Below are positions 23,424 through 31,909 of a stretch of 64,000 bases of DNA, one piece after another (position 1 is the stretch's first letter; the number at the start of each line of letters is the position of its first letter). The stretch is from assembly GCF_003030345.1 (NCBI RefSeq), contig NZ_CP028158.1, positions 1,984,001-2,048,000 of the forward strand, read 5' to 3'. This DNA is from Plantactinospora sp. BC1. GTDB taxonomy: Bacteria; Actinomycetota; Actinomycetes; Mycobacteriales; Micromonosporaceae. The notes under the pieces are model-generated. The model worked only from the letters and a program-made list of their open reading frames with translations, was not told where the DNA came from and searched no databases. Position numbers and translations under genes: made by a program.

Positions 23424-24748
23424 CACTTCGCCTTGTCGAGCGCCGCCTGCGCGGACGACTGCGCCTGGGCCAGCAGGGTGTCGAGCCGGCCGTCGTCGAC
23501 CCGGCCGGCCGAGAGCCCGGGTACGGACTGCACCACCACGTTGACCAGGGCCAGCTGCACCTGGCTCCACGCCCCGCTGAACGGGGTCGCCACCGACCTC
23601 GCCGACGAGTCGACCATCGCGGCCAGTGCCGGGTCGGCCTGCAACGCCGCCGCCGCGCTCGCGTCGGTGGGCAGCTCGCCGAAGGTCTCGTAGTAGCGGC
23701 GCTGCTGCTCCGGGCTGGTCAGCAGCTTCACCAGCGCCAGGGCCAGGTCGCGGTGTCTGGTGTATTTGGCCACCACCAGGTTGTCCCCGGAGAGGATGCT
23801 GGTGGCGTCCTGCCCGTCGGCGGGCCGGGTGGTGGCGCCGGGCGGAACGGTCGGCATGACCGCGTAGCCGTACTTGCCGGCCACGGCGGAGGCGTCGAGG
23901 GTGACCTTTGAGGTCGCCGAGACCATCGGCAGGAAGGCGGCCTTTCCGGCGCCGAAGGCCGCGATCGCCTGGGCGTTCTTCCAGCCGACGGCGGCGGGGG
24001 CGACCACCTTGTCGGTCGCCAGCCAGCCGAGATACGTCTGGTAGGCGGTACGCACCACGGGGTCGTCGAGCCGGGCCCTGCCGTCGTCGACCAGCGGGTT
24101 GCCCGCCTGGAGGCTCATCGCCCAGATGAACTTCCACGGGTCGTAGCTGTCGGCGTAGGCGACCGCCATCCCGTGACGGCCGCCGGTGGTGAGCCGCTTC
24201 GCCTGCTCACGCAGCCCGTCCCAGCTCTCCGCCGGCCTGTCGATCCCGGCCGCCGCCAGCAGTTCCCTGTTGTACGCCATCACGAACGGCCGGGTGGTGA
24301 ACGGTACCCCCACCTCGTGGTCCCGGTCGGGGCCGGAGATGCCGAGCGTCGCCGGCAGGAACCGGTCCCGGCCGCCGAGCCTGGTCCAGTCGTCCGGGGT
24401 CAGTTCGAGGAACGCCCCGGTGGCGTAGACGGTGGGGGTGAAGGTGGTGCCGATCGCGTAGATGTCCGGGCCCTGCCCGGAGAGCACGGAGGTCTGAATC
24501 TTCGTCAGCTCGTCGTTGGGGGTGGCGAACGTTTCGAAGTTCACCTTCGCCCCGGACTCGCGCTCGAATGCGGCGGAGATGTCGCCGAACCATTTCCGCT
24601 GTTGTTCCGGATAGATGCTGTTGGCCCCGATGAGGACGTTGAGGGTCTCTCCCCCGCTGGTCGAGCCGCTGTCGGAACCACAGCCGGTCAACGTCGCGGC
24701 AAGGACGACCGCGCCGGACAGCGCGCCGAGGATTCTTTTCGCTGTCAT
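23423..24748 (-). CDS. ABC transporter sugar-binding lipoprotein (family 1)
   Basis: 441-residue extracellular solute-binding lipoprotein. The lipobox is LTGC (Cys23), followed by a Ser/Gly linker and the family 1 pattern (FERESGAKVNFETFATPNDEL and GQGPDIYAIGTTFTPTVYATGAFLEL). It delivers an oligosaccharide or glycoside to the MalF/MalG pair. It is first in the five-gene operon and divergent from the LacI regulator. The substrate cannot be read from the sequence. Confidence 0.92.
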   Translation of the reverse strand: MTAKRILGALSGAVVLAATLTGCGSDSGSTSGGETLNVLIGANSIYPEQQRKWFGDISAAFERESGAKVNFETFATPNDELTKIQTSVLSGQGPDIYAIGTTFTPTVYATGAFLELTPDDWTRLGGRDRFLPATLGISGPDRDHEVGVPFTTRPFVMAYNRELLAAAGIDRPAESWDGLREQAKRLTTGGRHGMAVAYADSYDPWKFIWAMSLQAGNPLVDDGRARLDDPVVRTAYQTYLGWLATDKVVAPAAVGWKNAQAIAAFGAGKAAFLPMVSATSKVTLDASAVAGKYGYAVMPTVPPGATTRPADGQDATSILSGDNLVVAKYTRHRDLALALVKLLTSPEQQRRYYETFGELPTDASAAAALQADPALAAMVDSSARSVATPFSGAWSQVQLALVNVVVQSVPGLSAGRVDDGRLDTLLAQAQSSAQAALDKAK

Positions 24749-24853
24749 GTTGCCTGCTCCTCGTGAGGAAATGCAGATAGCCGGAATGCGCCGCGACGAA
24801 AGCGGGCATCCAGGTATTTACATCGGCGACGGACTAGGGCGACCGTAACAGTC

Positions 24854-24890
24854 TGGCAATCTGGTGGCAATCGTTTGCCAACTTTTGCCA
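24854..24890. promoter_or_regulatory. LacI-type operator array
   Basis: Four copies of the half-site TGGCAA or its complement TTGCCA lie in a row: TGGCAA at 24854-24859 and 24865-24870, TTGCCA at 24875-24880 and 24885-24890. The inner pair forms a perfect TGGCAA-TCGT-TTGCCA palindrome and the whole array is symmetric. It lies 106 bases upstream of the binding-protein start and just ahead of the LacI-gene start, so it should control both directions. Confidence 0.75.
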
Positions 24891-24910
24891 CCTGTGCTTG
24901 TCTGTGCTTC

Positions 24911-25948
24911 GTGGACAGTCCTCGGCCAGCCAAGCGCAGCCGCCCGGTCACCATCACCGACATCGCCGCGCTCACCGGCGTGGCGCCGTCCACGGTCTCC
25001 CGGGCCCTCACCCGGCCCGGTCGGGTCAACCCGGTCACCCGGGAGCGGATCGAGGCGGCGGCCAGGCAGCTCAACTACGTACCGAACTCGCAGGCCAGGG
25101 CGTTGACCTCCGGCCGGACCCGGACGATCGCCGTACTCGTCTCCGGGGTGACCAACCCGTTCTACTTCGGCATCATCCGCGGCACCCAGCAGGAACTGAA
25201 GGCCGCCGGGTACGCGCACCTGCTGATCGACGTCGAGGACTCCGGCGAACTCGAAACCCAGATGCTGCACCGGATGCGGCAGTCCCTCGACGGCGCGATC
25301 CTGGCCGCGTCCCGGCTCTCCGAGCGGGAACTGATCGGCCTCGCCGCCGAGATACCCCTGGTCACCATCAACCGGGAGGCGCGCGGGGTGCCGAGCGTCG
25401 TGATCGACACCCCGGCCGGGATCGGTCAGGCGGTCGAGCACCTGATCTCGCTCGGGCACCGCGACATCGTCTACGTCTCCGGCCCGGAACGCTCCTGGCC
25501 CAGCGAGGCCCGCTGGCAGGCCATGCGGGCCACCGCCGCCGGTCACGGCCTCCAGGTACGCCGGGTCGGGCCCTTCCCGCCGGAACGGCCCTCCGGGTCC
25601 GCCGCCGCCGACGCCGTGGTCAACACCCGGGCCACCGCCTGCATCGCCTTCAACGACCTGCTCGCCATCGGCATGCTCACCCGGCTGCGAGACCGGGGCG
25701 TCCGGGTACCCGAGGACCTCAGCGTGGTCGGCTGCGACGACATCTTCGGCGCCGACTTCTGCAACCCGCCGCTGACCACCCTGACCGCCCCGATCGACCA
25801 GGCCGGTCGGGTCGCGGTGGCCATGCTGCTCTCCCGGCTCGTCGAGCGCAGCACTCCGCACCCGCCACGCCGCTCGGTGGTGCTCCCCACCCACCTCACC
25901 GTCCGGCAGTCCACCGGACCGGCCCCGGCCGAGGCCGGCCGGCCCTGA
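24911..25948 (+). CDS. LacI-family transcriptional repressor
   Basis: 345 residues from the chosen GTG. Helix-turn-helix and hinge: VTITDIAALTGVAPSTVSRA and LNYVPNSQARALTSGRTRTI. The effector-binding core is typical (VLVSGVTNPFYFGIIRGTQQ, ACIAFNDLLAIGMLTRLRDRG). It represses the divergent sugar operon and probably itself. An in-frame TTG at 24875 would start inside the operator, so the GTG at 24911, which begins just before the conserved domain, is preferred; neither has a clear ribosome site. Confidence 0.9.
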   Translation: MDSPRPAKRSRPVTITDIAALTGVAPSTVSRALTRPGRVNPVTRERIEAAARQLNYVPNSQARALTSGRTRTIAVLVSGVTNPFYFGIIRGTQQELKAAGYAHLLIDVEDSGELETQMLHRMRQSLDGAILAASRLSERELIGLAAEIPLVTINREARGVPSVVIDTPAGIGQAVEHLISLGHRDIVYVSGPERSWPSEARWQAMRATAAGHGLQVRRVGPFPPERPSGSAAADAVVNTRATACIAFNDLLAIGMLTRLRDRGVRVPEDLSVVGCDDIFGADFCNPPLTTLTAPIDQAGRVAVAMLLSRLVERSTPHPPRRSVVLPTHLTVRQSTGPAPAEAGRP

Positions 25949-26138
25949 CACCGGCCGGCGCGGGTCGCGGTACCGGATGCCAGTGGGGATCGGCATGATG
26001 TGTGGCGCGGGCGACGGCCGGTCCGTGTGCCGGGTGCGTTTCCCGGCCGCCCCTCCCCCGGCTGTCGTGGTTCGGGGGCGTCCCGGCCGGTCGCTTCGGG
26101 CAGAGCCGGACCAGACGACGGAACGAGGGTGAGCGTCG

Positions 26139-26792
26139 GTGTTCGAGACGGCGGGCCGCTCCCGGTGGGGGCGGGCGGGTGAGCGGATCGTCGACTGGCT
26201 CCGGGTGCCGAGCGTGCGGCGGGCCGTACTGGTGACCGCGGTACTCACCGGCTGCTTCGTCTGGGTCATGGTCGTGGTCGGATTCTCCTTCGCCCTGGTC
26301 GAGCACGGCGCCCGGCACTGGTGGCTGATGCTCCCCTTTGGCCTGCTCGTCCCGCTGGTCGCGCTGGCCGCCGTACGCGCCGTCCCGACCGTCGCCCGGT
26401 CCAGCAGCCGGCCGCACGGGGCGGTTCCGCCCTCGGCGGCGCCGTCCGTCCGGCACGACGGATCCGCTCCGGCCGGGGAGACCACCGTGCCGCCGGCCGG
26501 TGGCGACGCCGCCGAGGCGCCGGCAACCGAACCGGTACCGCCGGACGGCTCGTCCCGCCGGCTGCCGGTGGAGCCGCTGAGCCAGCGGGAACTTCAGGTG
26601 CTGGCCCAGTTGGCCGCCGGCCGCTCCAACCGGGAGATCGCCAACGCGCTGTACGTCGCGCCCGGCACCGTCAAGGCACACCTCAACCGCATCTTCCGCA
26701 AGCTGGAGGCGGCGAGCCGGCTCCAGGCGGTCCTGCACGCCCGCCAGGCGGGCCTGCTGGACCGGGTCGACGACGGAATAAACCCCCGCTGA
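26139..26792 (+). CDS. Membrane-anchored LuxR-type regulator
   Basis: 217 residues. Two hydrophobic helices lie near the N-terminus (about residues 29-50 and 60-82), followed by a Pro/Ala-rich linker and a C-terminal LuxR helix-turn-helix (about 145-205: LSQRELQVLAQLAAGRSNREIANALYV, split by typical spacing). There is no receiver or ligand domain. This layout suggests a DNA-binding domain tethered to the membrane, possibly released or activated by a membrane signal. GTG start with GAGGGTGAG upstream. The membrane protein 266 bases downstream could be a partner. Confidence 0.8.
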   Translation: MFETAGRSRWGRAGERIVDWLRVPSVRRAVLVTAVLTGCFVWVMVVVGFSFALVEHGARHWWLMLPFGLLVPLVALAAVRAVPTVARSSSRPHGAVPPSAAPSVRHDGSAPAGETTVPPAGGDAAEAPATEPVPPDGSSRRLPVEPLSQRELQVLAQLAAGRSNREIANALYVAPGTVKAHLNRIFRKLEAASRLQAVLHARQAGLLDRVDDGINPR

Positions 26793-27058
26793 ACCCCCGG
26801 CATGGCCATTTGGCAGACGCGGTCCAGACCGTCGGCTGCCTAGCGTCGGGCCCCTGCGTTCGATCCCACCGGAGCACGGTCCGCCGAGGCGGATCGCGAC
26901 CGCTCCGAGTGACCGGAAGACGAGGAGCCCGCCGCCACCATGAGATGCGATGCCGAGCCGAGCCAGCCCCCCGCACGCCCGCCGGAGACCTTCGGACGCG
27001 CCGCCGCCGTTGCCGCCGGGTCGGCGCCACCACCCGGGCGCGGGACGGGAGGACCGCG

Positions 27059-27763
27059 ATGAGGACGGTCACCCCCGCCGGAAGTACCCGGACATGGCTG
27101 CCACCGCTCGCGCTGGCCGTGGCGTTCGTCGCCGTCGTCGAGGGACTCTCCCTGGTGGAGTTCCTTCCGGTCCCGGTCGCGCTGCTCGTCGCGCTCGGTT
27201 GGGGGGTCGGGATCGGCCTGCTCGCCACCTGGCTGCGCGGCAGGGCGACGCTGGCCGCCTGGCTGGAGGACGGCCTCGTCGCCCTCGGCGTCGTGACGAT
27301 GGCGCTGTTCGCCTTCGGCGGTGCGGCCGGGCTCCTGATGCTCGACGCCGCACTGGAGAGCCCCACGCTGACCGGGCAGACCCTGGTGCTGATGTTCCTG
27401 CCGAGCATCCCGGTCGCGATCCTCGGGAACGTCCCGACCGAACTGGTCGTCATTCCGATGCTGCTCGTCCTCGGCTGGCGACCGGGAAGGCGGCGGATCC
27501 TCATCGTCGTCGCCGCGGCGCTGTACTTCGTACACCGGGTCTGGACCTATCTGGTCTTCTCCTCCGCCCGGCTGGACTTCGCCGAGACGGAGCGCTCCAC
27601 GACGCCGCTGACCGAGGCGGAACGCGAGCGGCTCGGCTCGGCCCTGCACGTCGACGACCCTCGCTGGATACTCAACCTGGTCATCTTCGCGGTCTTCCTG
27701 CTGGCCGCGCACTTCTCCCGGGTACGGGAACCGCGAACCCCGGCCCGGTCCGTCGGGTCGTAG
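27059..27763 (+). CDS. Uncharacterised multi-spanning membrane protein
   Basis: 234 residues, with about six hydrophobic segments (for example LPPLALAVAFVAVVEGLSLV and ILIVVAAALYFVHRVWTYLV). A polar stretch before the last helix includes TPLTEAERERLGSALHVDDPRW. No family is recognised. The ATG follows GGGAGGACC. It lies between the LuxR-type regulator and the subtilase in the same direction, but gaps of 160-270 bases leave the operon question open. Confidence 0.7.
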   Translation: MRTVTPAGSTRTWLPPLALAVAFVAVVEGLSLVEFLPVPVALLVALGWGVGIGLLATWLRGRATLAAWLEDGLVALGVVTMALFAFGGAAGLLMLDAALESPTLTGQTLVLMFLPSIPVAILGNVPTELVVIPMLLVLGWRPGRRRILIVVAAALYFVHRVWTYLVFSSARLDFAETERSTTPLTEAERERLGSALHVDDPRWILNLVIFAVFLLAAHFSRVREPRTPARSVGS

Positions 27764-27925
27764 CGGGACTGGTCGCCGCTGGTCGGGCTGGCCCGGCCAG
27801 CGGCGCCCTGCAACAGGAGTTCGACGCCGGATCGTCGATGTCACGACACCTGTAGATAGACCGACTTCACTGTAGTCAGTAGCTTTTCACTGCTGCCCGC
27901 TATCGGTCCATCTCGGAGGTCCGGC

Positions 27926-29740
27926 ATGTCCAGGCGATTGACCGCGCTCCTCGTGGGCGCCCTCGTCGTATCCGGTCAGGGGGTCGGCACCGGCGCGCAT
28001 GCCGACGGTCCCCCGGCCGGCACCGTCGACCTTCCGATGGTCGCGCCCGAGGCCCCCAACCTGGCCGGCCAGGGACAACTGGCGGTGACCCTGGTCAGCA
28101 CCGCCACCGTGGACGCCAGCCGGATCGACCCCGGAACGGTACGGCTCGGCCCGGTCGGGTCGGTCGACAACGGCGGCGCCACGGTCGCCCGCTGGGTCGG
28201 TGGCGGCTTCCTCAGCACCGTGACCGACGTGAACGCCGACGGCCGGCCGGATCTGCGGCTCTTCTTCGACAAGGAGGTGCTGCGGAGCACCGGGCAGCTC
28301 GGCGCCGCCAGTACCGCGCTGACCGTCACCGGTCGACTCCCCGACGGCCGGCCGGTACGCGGCTCGGACGGCGTGGCGCCCGCCGTCGTACTCGAGGTCA
28401 AGTTCGCGGAGACGGCGGCGGTACGCGGCACGGACCGCGCCCTGCGCAGCGAGCGGGGTCGCGACCTCGCCCCGGTCCGGACCGTCCTGGACCGGCACCG
28501 CGCCGTCGAACTCAGCCCGCTGCTGCCGGCGCAGACACTGACCCGGCTCGCCGGCGCGGCGGCGACGGCGCGAGCCCGCTCCGGCCGGGCCGTTCCGGAC
28601 ATGGCCTCCTGGTATCACCTGACCCTGCCCGCCGGGGCGGACGTGTCGGCGGCACTGCGCGACCTGCGGGCCCTGCCCGACGTGGCGTACGCCTATCCGG
28701 CGCCGGAGCCGGCACCGCCGCCCGCCACCCCCGACTTCACCTCGATGCAGGGCTACCAGCGGCCGGCGCCGCAGGGCGTCGACGCCGACCACGCCCGGCA
28801 GGACCCCCGGGCCCGGGGCGCGGGGATCCGGATCGTCGACCTGGAATACGACTGGAACCCCTTCCACGAGGACCTTCAACTGGACTGGTCCAGCGACCTC
28901 GGCGGCACCCAGTTCCCCCGCAACACCAGCTTCGCCGACGAGCACGGCACGGCGGTCTTCGGCGAACTCGTGGCCCGGGAGAACGGCTACGGGGTGACCG
29001 GTGGCGTACCGGACGCCGAGATGTTCGGCATCTCGCCGATGCAGCGGCTCAGCAGTGGCCAGACGAGCTACCGGCCGGCGGCAGCGCTGTCGCACCTCGC
29101 CCAGTTCCTCCGGCCCGGCGACGCGGTGCTGATCGAGCAGCAGACCTCCGGCCCGAACGGCGGCACCCGGTACGTGCCGGCCGAGTGGGTGCAGTCGGTC
29201 TTCGACGCGACGGTGCTGCTCACCCGGCTCGGCGCGGTGGTGGTGGCGACCGGCGGCAACGGGGGCGAGAACCTCGACGCTCCGGAGTTCCAGGGCCGGT
29301 TCGACCGGTCGGTACGCGACTCCGGCGCGATCATGGTCGGCGCCGGTTCGTCGACGAACCGGTCCCGGCTGAACTTCTCGGTCTACGGCTCCCGGCTCGA
29401 CCTCCAGGGCTGGGGGCAGAACATCACCACCACCGGCAGCAACGGCAACCTCCAGGGCGGCACCAGCCCGGCGAACCGCGACATCCGCTACACCCGGTCG
29501 TTCGGCGGCACCTCCGGCGCCGGGCCGATCGTCACCGGTGCGGTGGTGGCGATCCAGTCCTACCTGAAGGCGACCGGCCGACCGGTGCTGACCGCCACGG
29601 CGGTGAGCAGCCTGTTGAAGAGCACCGGCACACCGCAGGGCGGCGACACCACCCAGCGGATCGGGCCGCTGCCTGACCTGCGGGCCGCCCTCGGGGCCGT
29701 CCCGGTGTCGAGGGCGGCCTCGACCACTGCGGCCGACTGA
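27926..29740 (+). CDS. Secreted S8-family (subtilisin-like) serine peptidase
   Basis: 604 residues. A signal peptide (MSRRLTALLVGALVVSG to about AHA) is followed by a roughly 270-residue N-terminal part, with DVNADGRPDLRLFF resembling an FG-GAP/dockerin-like loop and a possible inhibitor-type propeptide. Then comes a subtilase domain with Asp305 (GIRIVDLEYDWN), His340 (DEHGTAVFGEL), oxyanion Asn in VVVATGGNGGE and Ser530 (FGGTSGAGPIVTG). Motifs differ from the consensus (DLE for DTG, HGTAVFG for HGTHVAG), but the triad is present. The ATG has CTCGGAGG upstream. It would cleave extracellular protein. Confidence 0.82.
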   Translation: MSRRLTALLVGALVVSGQGVGTGAHADGPPAGTVDLPMVAPEAPNLAGQGQLAVTLVSTATVDASRIDPGTVRLGPVGSVDNGGATVARWVGGGFLSTVTDVNADGRPDLRLFFDKEVLRSTGQLGAASTALTVTGRLPDGRPVRGSDGVAPAVVLEVKFAETAAVRGTDRALRSERGRDLAPVRTVLDRHRAVELSPLLPAQTLTRLAGAAATARARSGRAVPDMASWYHLTLPAGADVSAALRDLRALPDVAYAYPAPEPAPPPATPDFTSMQGYQRPAPQGVDADHARQDPRARGAGIRIVDLEYDWNPFHEDLQLDWSSDLGGTQFPRNTSFADEHGTAVFGELVARENGYGVTGGVPDAEMFGISPMQRLSSGQTSYRPAAALSHLAQFLRPGDAVLIEQQTSGPNGGTRYVPAEWVQSVFDATVLLTRLGAVVVATGGNGGENLDAPEFQGRFDRSVRDSGAIMVGAGSSTNRSRLNFSVYGSRLDLQGWGQNITTTGSNGNLQGGTSPANRDIRYTRSFGGTSGAGPIVTGAVVAIQSYLKATGRPVLTATAVSSLLKSTGTPQGGDTTQRIGPLPDLRAALGAVPVSRAASTTAAD

Positions 29741-29768
29741 GCGCCGTCGACCCCGGGCGGCAGGCGGG

Positions 29769-31643
29769 TCAGGCCCGGTGGACCGTCGGCACCATCTCGA
29801 CCGGCCGGGCCGGCTGGCCCGGCTCGGCGCAGAGCCGGGCCAGGTGCGCGATGATCTTTTCCGGGTCGTCGAACGGATCCAGCGCCGCGACCTCGGCGGG
29901 GCTCAGTGCCGGAACGGGTACGTGTGAGATCAGCGGATGCCGGGGCCGGACGTCGGCCTCGGCGGCGCCGAAGAGGTCCTCGTGCAGCTTCTCGCCGGGT
30001 CGCAGTCCGGTGTAGACGATGGCGGGCGGGTCGGGGACCTGCGCCGCGAGTCGCCGGGCGAGGTCGTCGATCCGGACCGGCTCGCCCATGTCGAGCACCA
30101 GCGCCTCGCCGTCGTTCCCGATCGCGGCGGCCTGGAGGACCAGCTGCACCGCCTCCTGCACGCTCATCAGATAGCGGGTGACGTCCGGATGGGTGACGGT
30201 GATCGGCAGTCCCGCCTCGATCTGCGCCCGGAAGGCGGTGACCACCGACCCCCGGCTGCTCAGCACGTTGCCGAACCGCACGCTGAGGAACGTACCGGGT
30301 GAGTTTGCCGCGGCGTGCGCGGTCAGGCGTTCGGTGATCCGTTTGGAGTACCCGAGCACGCTGACCGGGTCCGCCGCCTTGTCGGTGGAGATGTTCACGA
30401 ACCGGCCCACGTCCCGGGCCGCGTTGAGGACGGCCAGGGTGCCCCAGACGTTGGTCTTGACCGCCTCGCCCGGGTGCCGCTGCAACAGGGTCAGGTGCTT
30501 GAGCGCGGCGCAGTGGAAGATGACGTCGGGGCGGCGGGCCCGGACGATCCGGTCGATCCCCTCGGCGTCGCGCAGGTCGGCGAGGATCAGTTCCGGCCCG
30601 TCCAGCATGGCCCGACCCGAGAGCGAGAGTTGCAGGCCGTGCAGGGCCGACTCGTCCCGGTCCAGCATCATCAGCTCGCCGGGGTCGGCCCGCAGGATCT
30701 GCCGGCACAGCTCGGAGCCGATCGAACCGCCGGCACCGGTCACCAGCACCCGCCGGCCGGTCAGCACGGCCTCCGGCCGGCCGAGTTCGGTGACCACCTG
30801 CCGGCGGCCCAACAGGTCGTCGATCCGCACGTCGCGGACGTCCGTCACGCTGATCCGGTGGTCGACCAGTTCCCGGATCGGCGGCATGATCTTGAATGCC
30901 GCCCCGGCGGCCAGGGTGCCGGCCCGGACCGTACGGACCAGCTCCGCGTCGGCGTTCGCGACGGAGAAGATCACCGTACCGGCGCCGGTCCGGGTCACCG
31001 CCGTCGCGATGTCGCCCCGGCCGCCGTGGGTCCGCACGCCGTCCACCCGCAGGTGGCGCTTGTCGGGATCGTCGTCGAGGAGCCCGACCGGCAGGTACCG
31101 GCCGTCCGGATCGGTGAGCATCGCCCGGAGCAGCCGCTGGCCGGCGAGCCCGGCTCCGAAGATCAGCACCCGGGTGGCGGAACCCGCGCCGGGGCGCAGC
31201 GAGCGGTCCAGCCGGTACCGGTGTCCGGCCCGGACGGCGAACATCAGCAGCAGGGCCAGCGCGCCACCCACCACGGGAGCGCTGGCCGGCAGTGGACGGT
31301 CGTCCATCGGCAGCAGCGCGCCGAGCAGCACCAGGGCGGTACCGGTCGCGACGGCGGTCAGGGTGCGGGCCTCCTGGAGGCTGCCGTCCGGATGCCGGGC
31401 CCAGTACCTGCCGCAGAGCCAGGCGAGTACGGCGTGGATGGTGGCCGCGAGCAGGGCGGCACCGAGTACGCTGCCCAGCCGGCCGGCGGTGAGGTCGAAC
31501 TCGTACCTGGTCCAGGCGGCGCAGGTCATCCCCAGGATCCAGCCGGCGGCGTCCACCGCCGGCAGTGGTACGGCGTGCCGCCGGCGTACCGGTCGGGACC
31601 GGCCTACCGGTTCGGACCGGTACGGGTCCTCGGTGGGCTGCAT
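29769..31643 (-). CDS. CapD/FlaA1-type nucleotide-sugar dehydratase/epimerase
   Basis: 624 residues. An N-terminal membrane part with about four helices is followed by a Rossmann CoA-binding-like domain (VLIFGAGLAGQRLLRAML) and a C-terminal extended SDR domain. The SDR domain has VLVTGAGGSIGSELCRQIL and the active-site region NISTDKAADPVSVLGYSKR, with Tyr and Lys of the YxxxK motif. Relatives are UDP-GlcNAc 4,6-dehydratases starting capsule or O-glycan sugars such as QuiNAc, FucNAc or bacillosamine. It is divergent from the GT4 gene at 31910. Confidence 0.9.
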   Translation of the reverse strand: MQPTEDPYRSEPVGRSRPVRRRHAVPLPAVDAAGWILGMTCAAWTRYEFDLTAGRLGSVLGAALLAATIHAVLAWLCGRYWARHPDGSLQEARTLTAVATGTALVLLGALLPMDDRPLPASAPVVGGALALLLMFAVRAGHRYRLDRSLRPGAGSATRVLIFGAGLAGQRLLRAMLTDPDGRYLPVGLLDDDPDKRHLRVDGVRTHGGRGDIATAVTRTGAGTVIFSVANADAELVRTVRAGTLAAGAAFKIMPPIRELVDHRISVTDVRDVRIDDLLGRRQVVTELGRPEAVLTGRRVLVTGAGGSIGSELCRQILRADPGELMMLDRDESALHGLQLSLSGRAMLDGPELILADLRDAEGIDRIVRARRPDVIFHCAALKHLTLLQRHPGEAVKTNVWGTLAVLNAARDVGRFVNISTDKAADPVSVLGYSKRITERLTAHAAANSPGTFLSVRFGNVLSSRGSVVTAFRAQIEAGLPITVTHPDVTRYLMSVQEAVQLVLQAAAIGNDGEALVLDMGEPVRIDDLARRLAAQVPDPPAIVYTGLRPGEKLHEDLFGAAEADVRPRHPLISHVPVPALSPAEVAALDPFDDPEKIIAHLARLCAEPGQPARPVEMVPTVHRA

Positions 31644-31909
31644 CTGGGCTCCTCGCTGCGGGAAGGCGACCGACCCGCACCCGTCGGACGAAGGCCCCCG
31701 ACCAGGCAGTAAGCGGGCAATCTGCTACAAATCTCTTATCCGATGCTCCGGAGGTCGCGGGTGGGGTTCGGAGCTTTCCATCCCAAAGGTCCGGTTCTTC
31801 GCCTCCGTGACGGGTTCATCCACCCTGAGCGAGGCCCAAAAGCGACAAACGCGGTAAAGTTGGCACTGGTCGGACCAGAGCCGGCACGGCTGGGCCGCGA
31901 CAGCGAGGA
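31644..31909. promoter_or_regulatory. Divergent promoter region of the CapD-type and GT4 genes
   Basis: The region is AT-richer than its surroundings around 31720-31745 (CTACAAATCTCTTATCC) and 31840-31865 (AAAGCGACAAACGCGGTAAAG), one cluster facing each gene. They plausibly contain the two promoters; exact hexamers are not convincing. Confidence 0.35.

Noticed and set aside
24875-24910. TTG at 24875 as start of the LacI gene
   Set aside because: It lies inside the operator palindrome and adds residues (MPTFATCACLCF) not typical of the family; GTG at 24911 is preferred.
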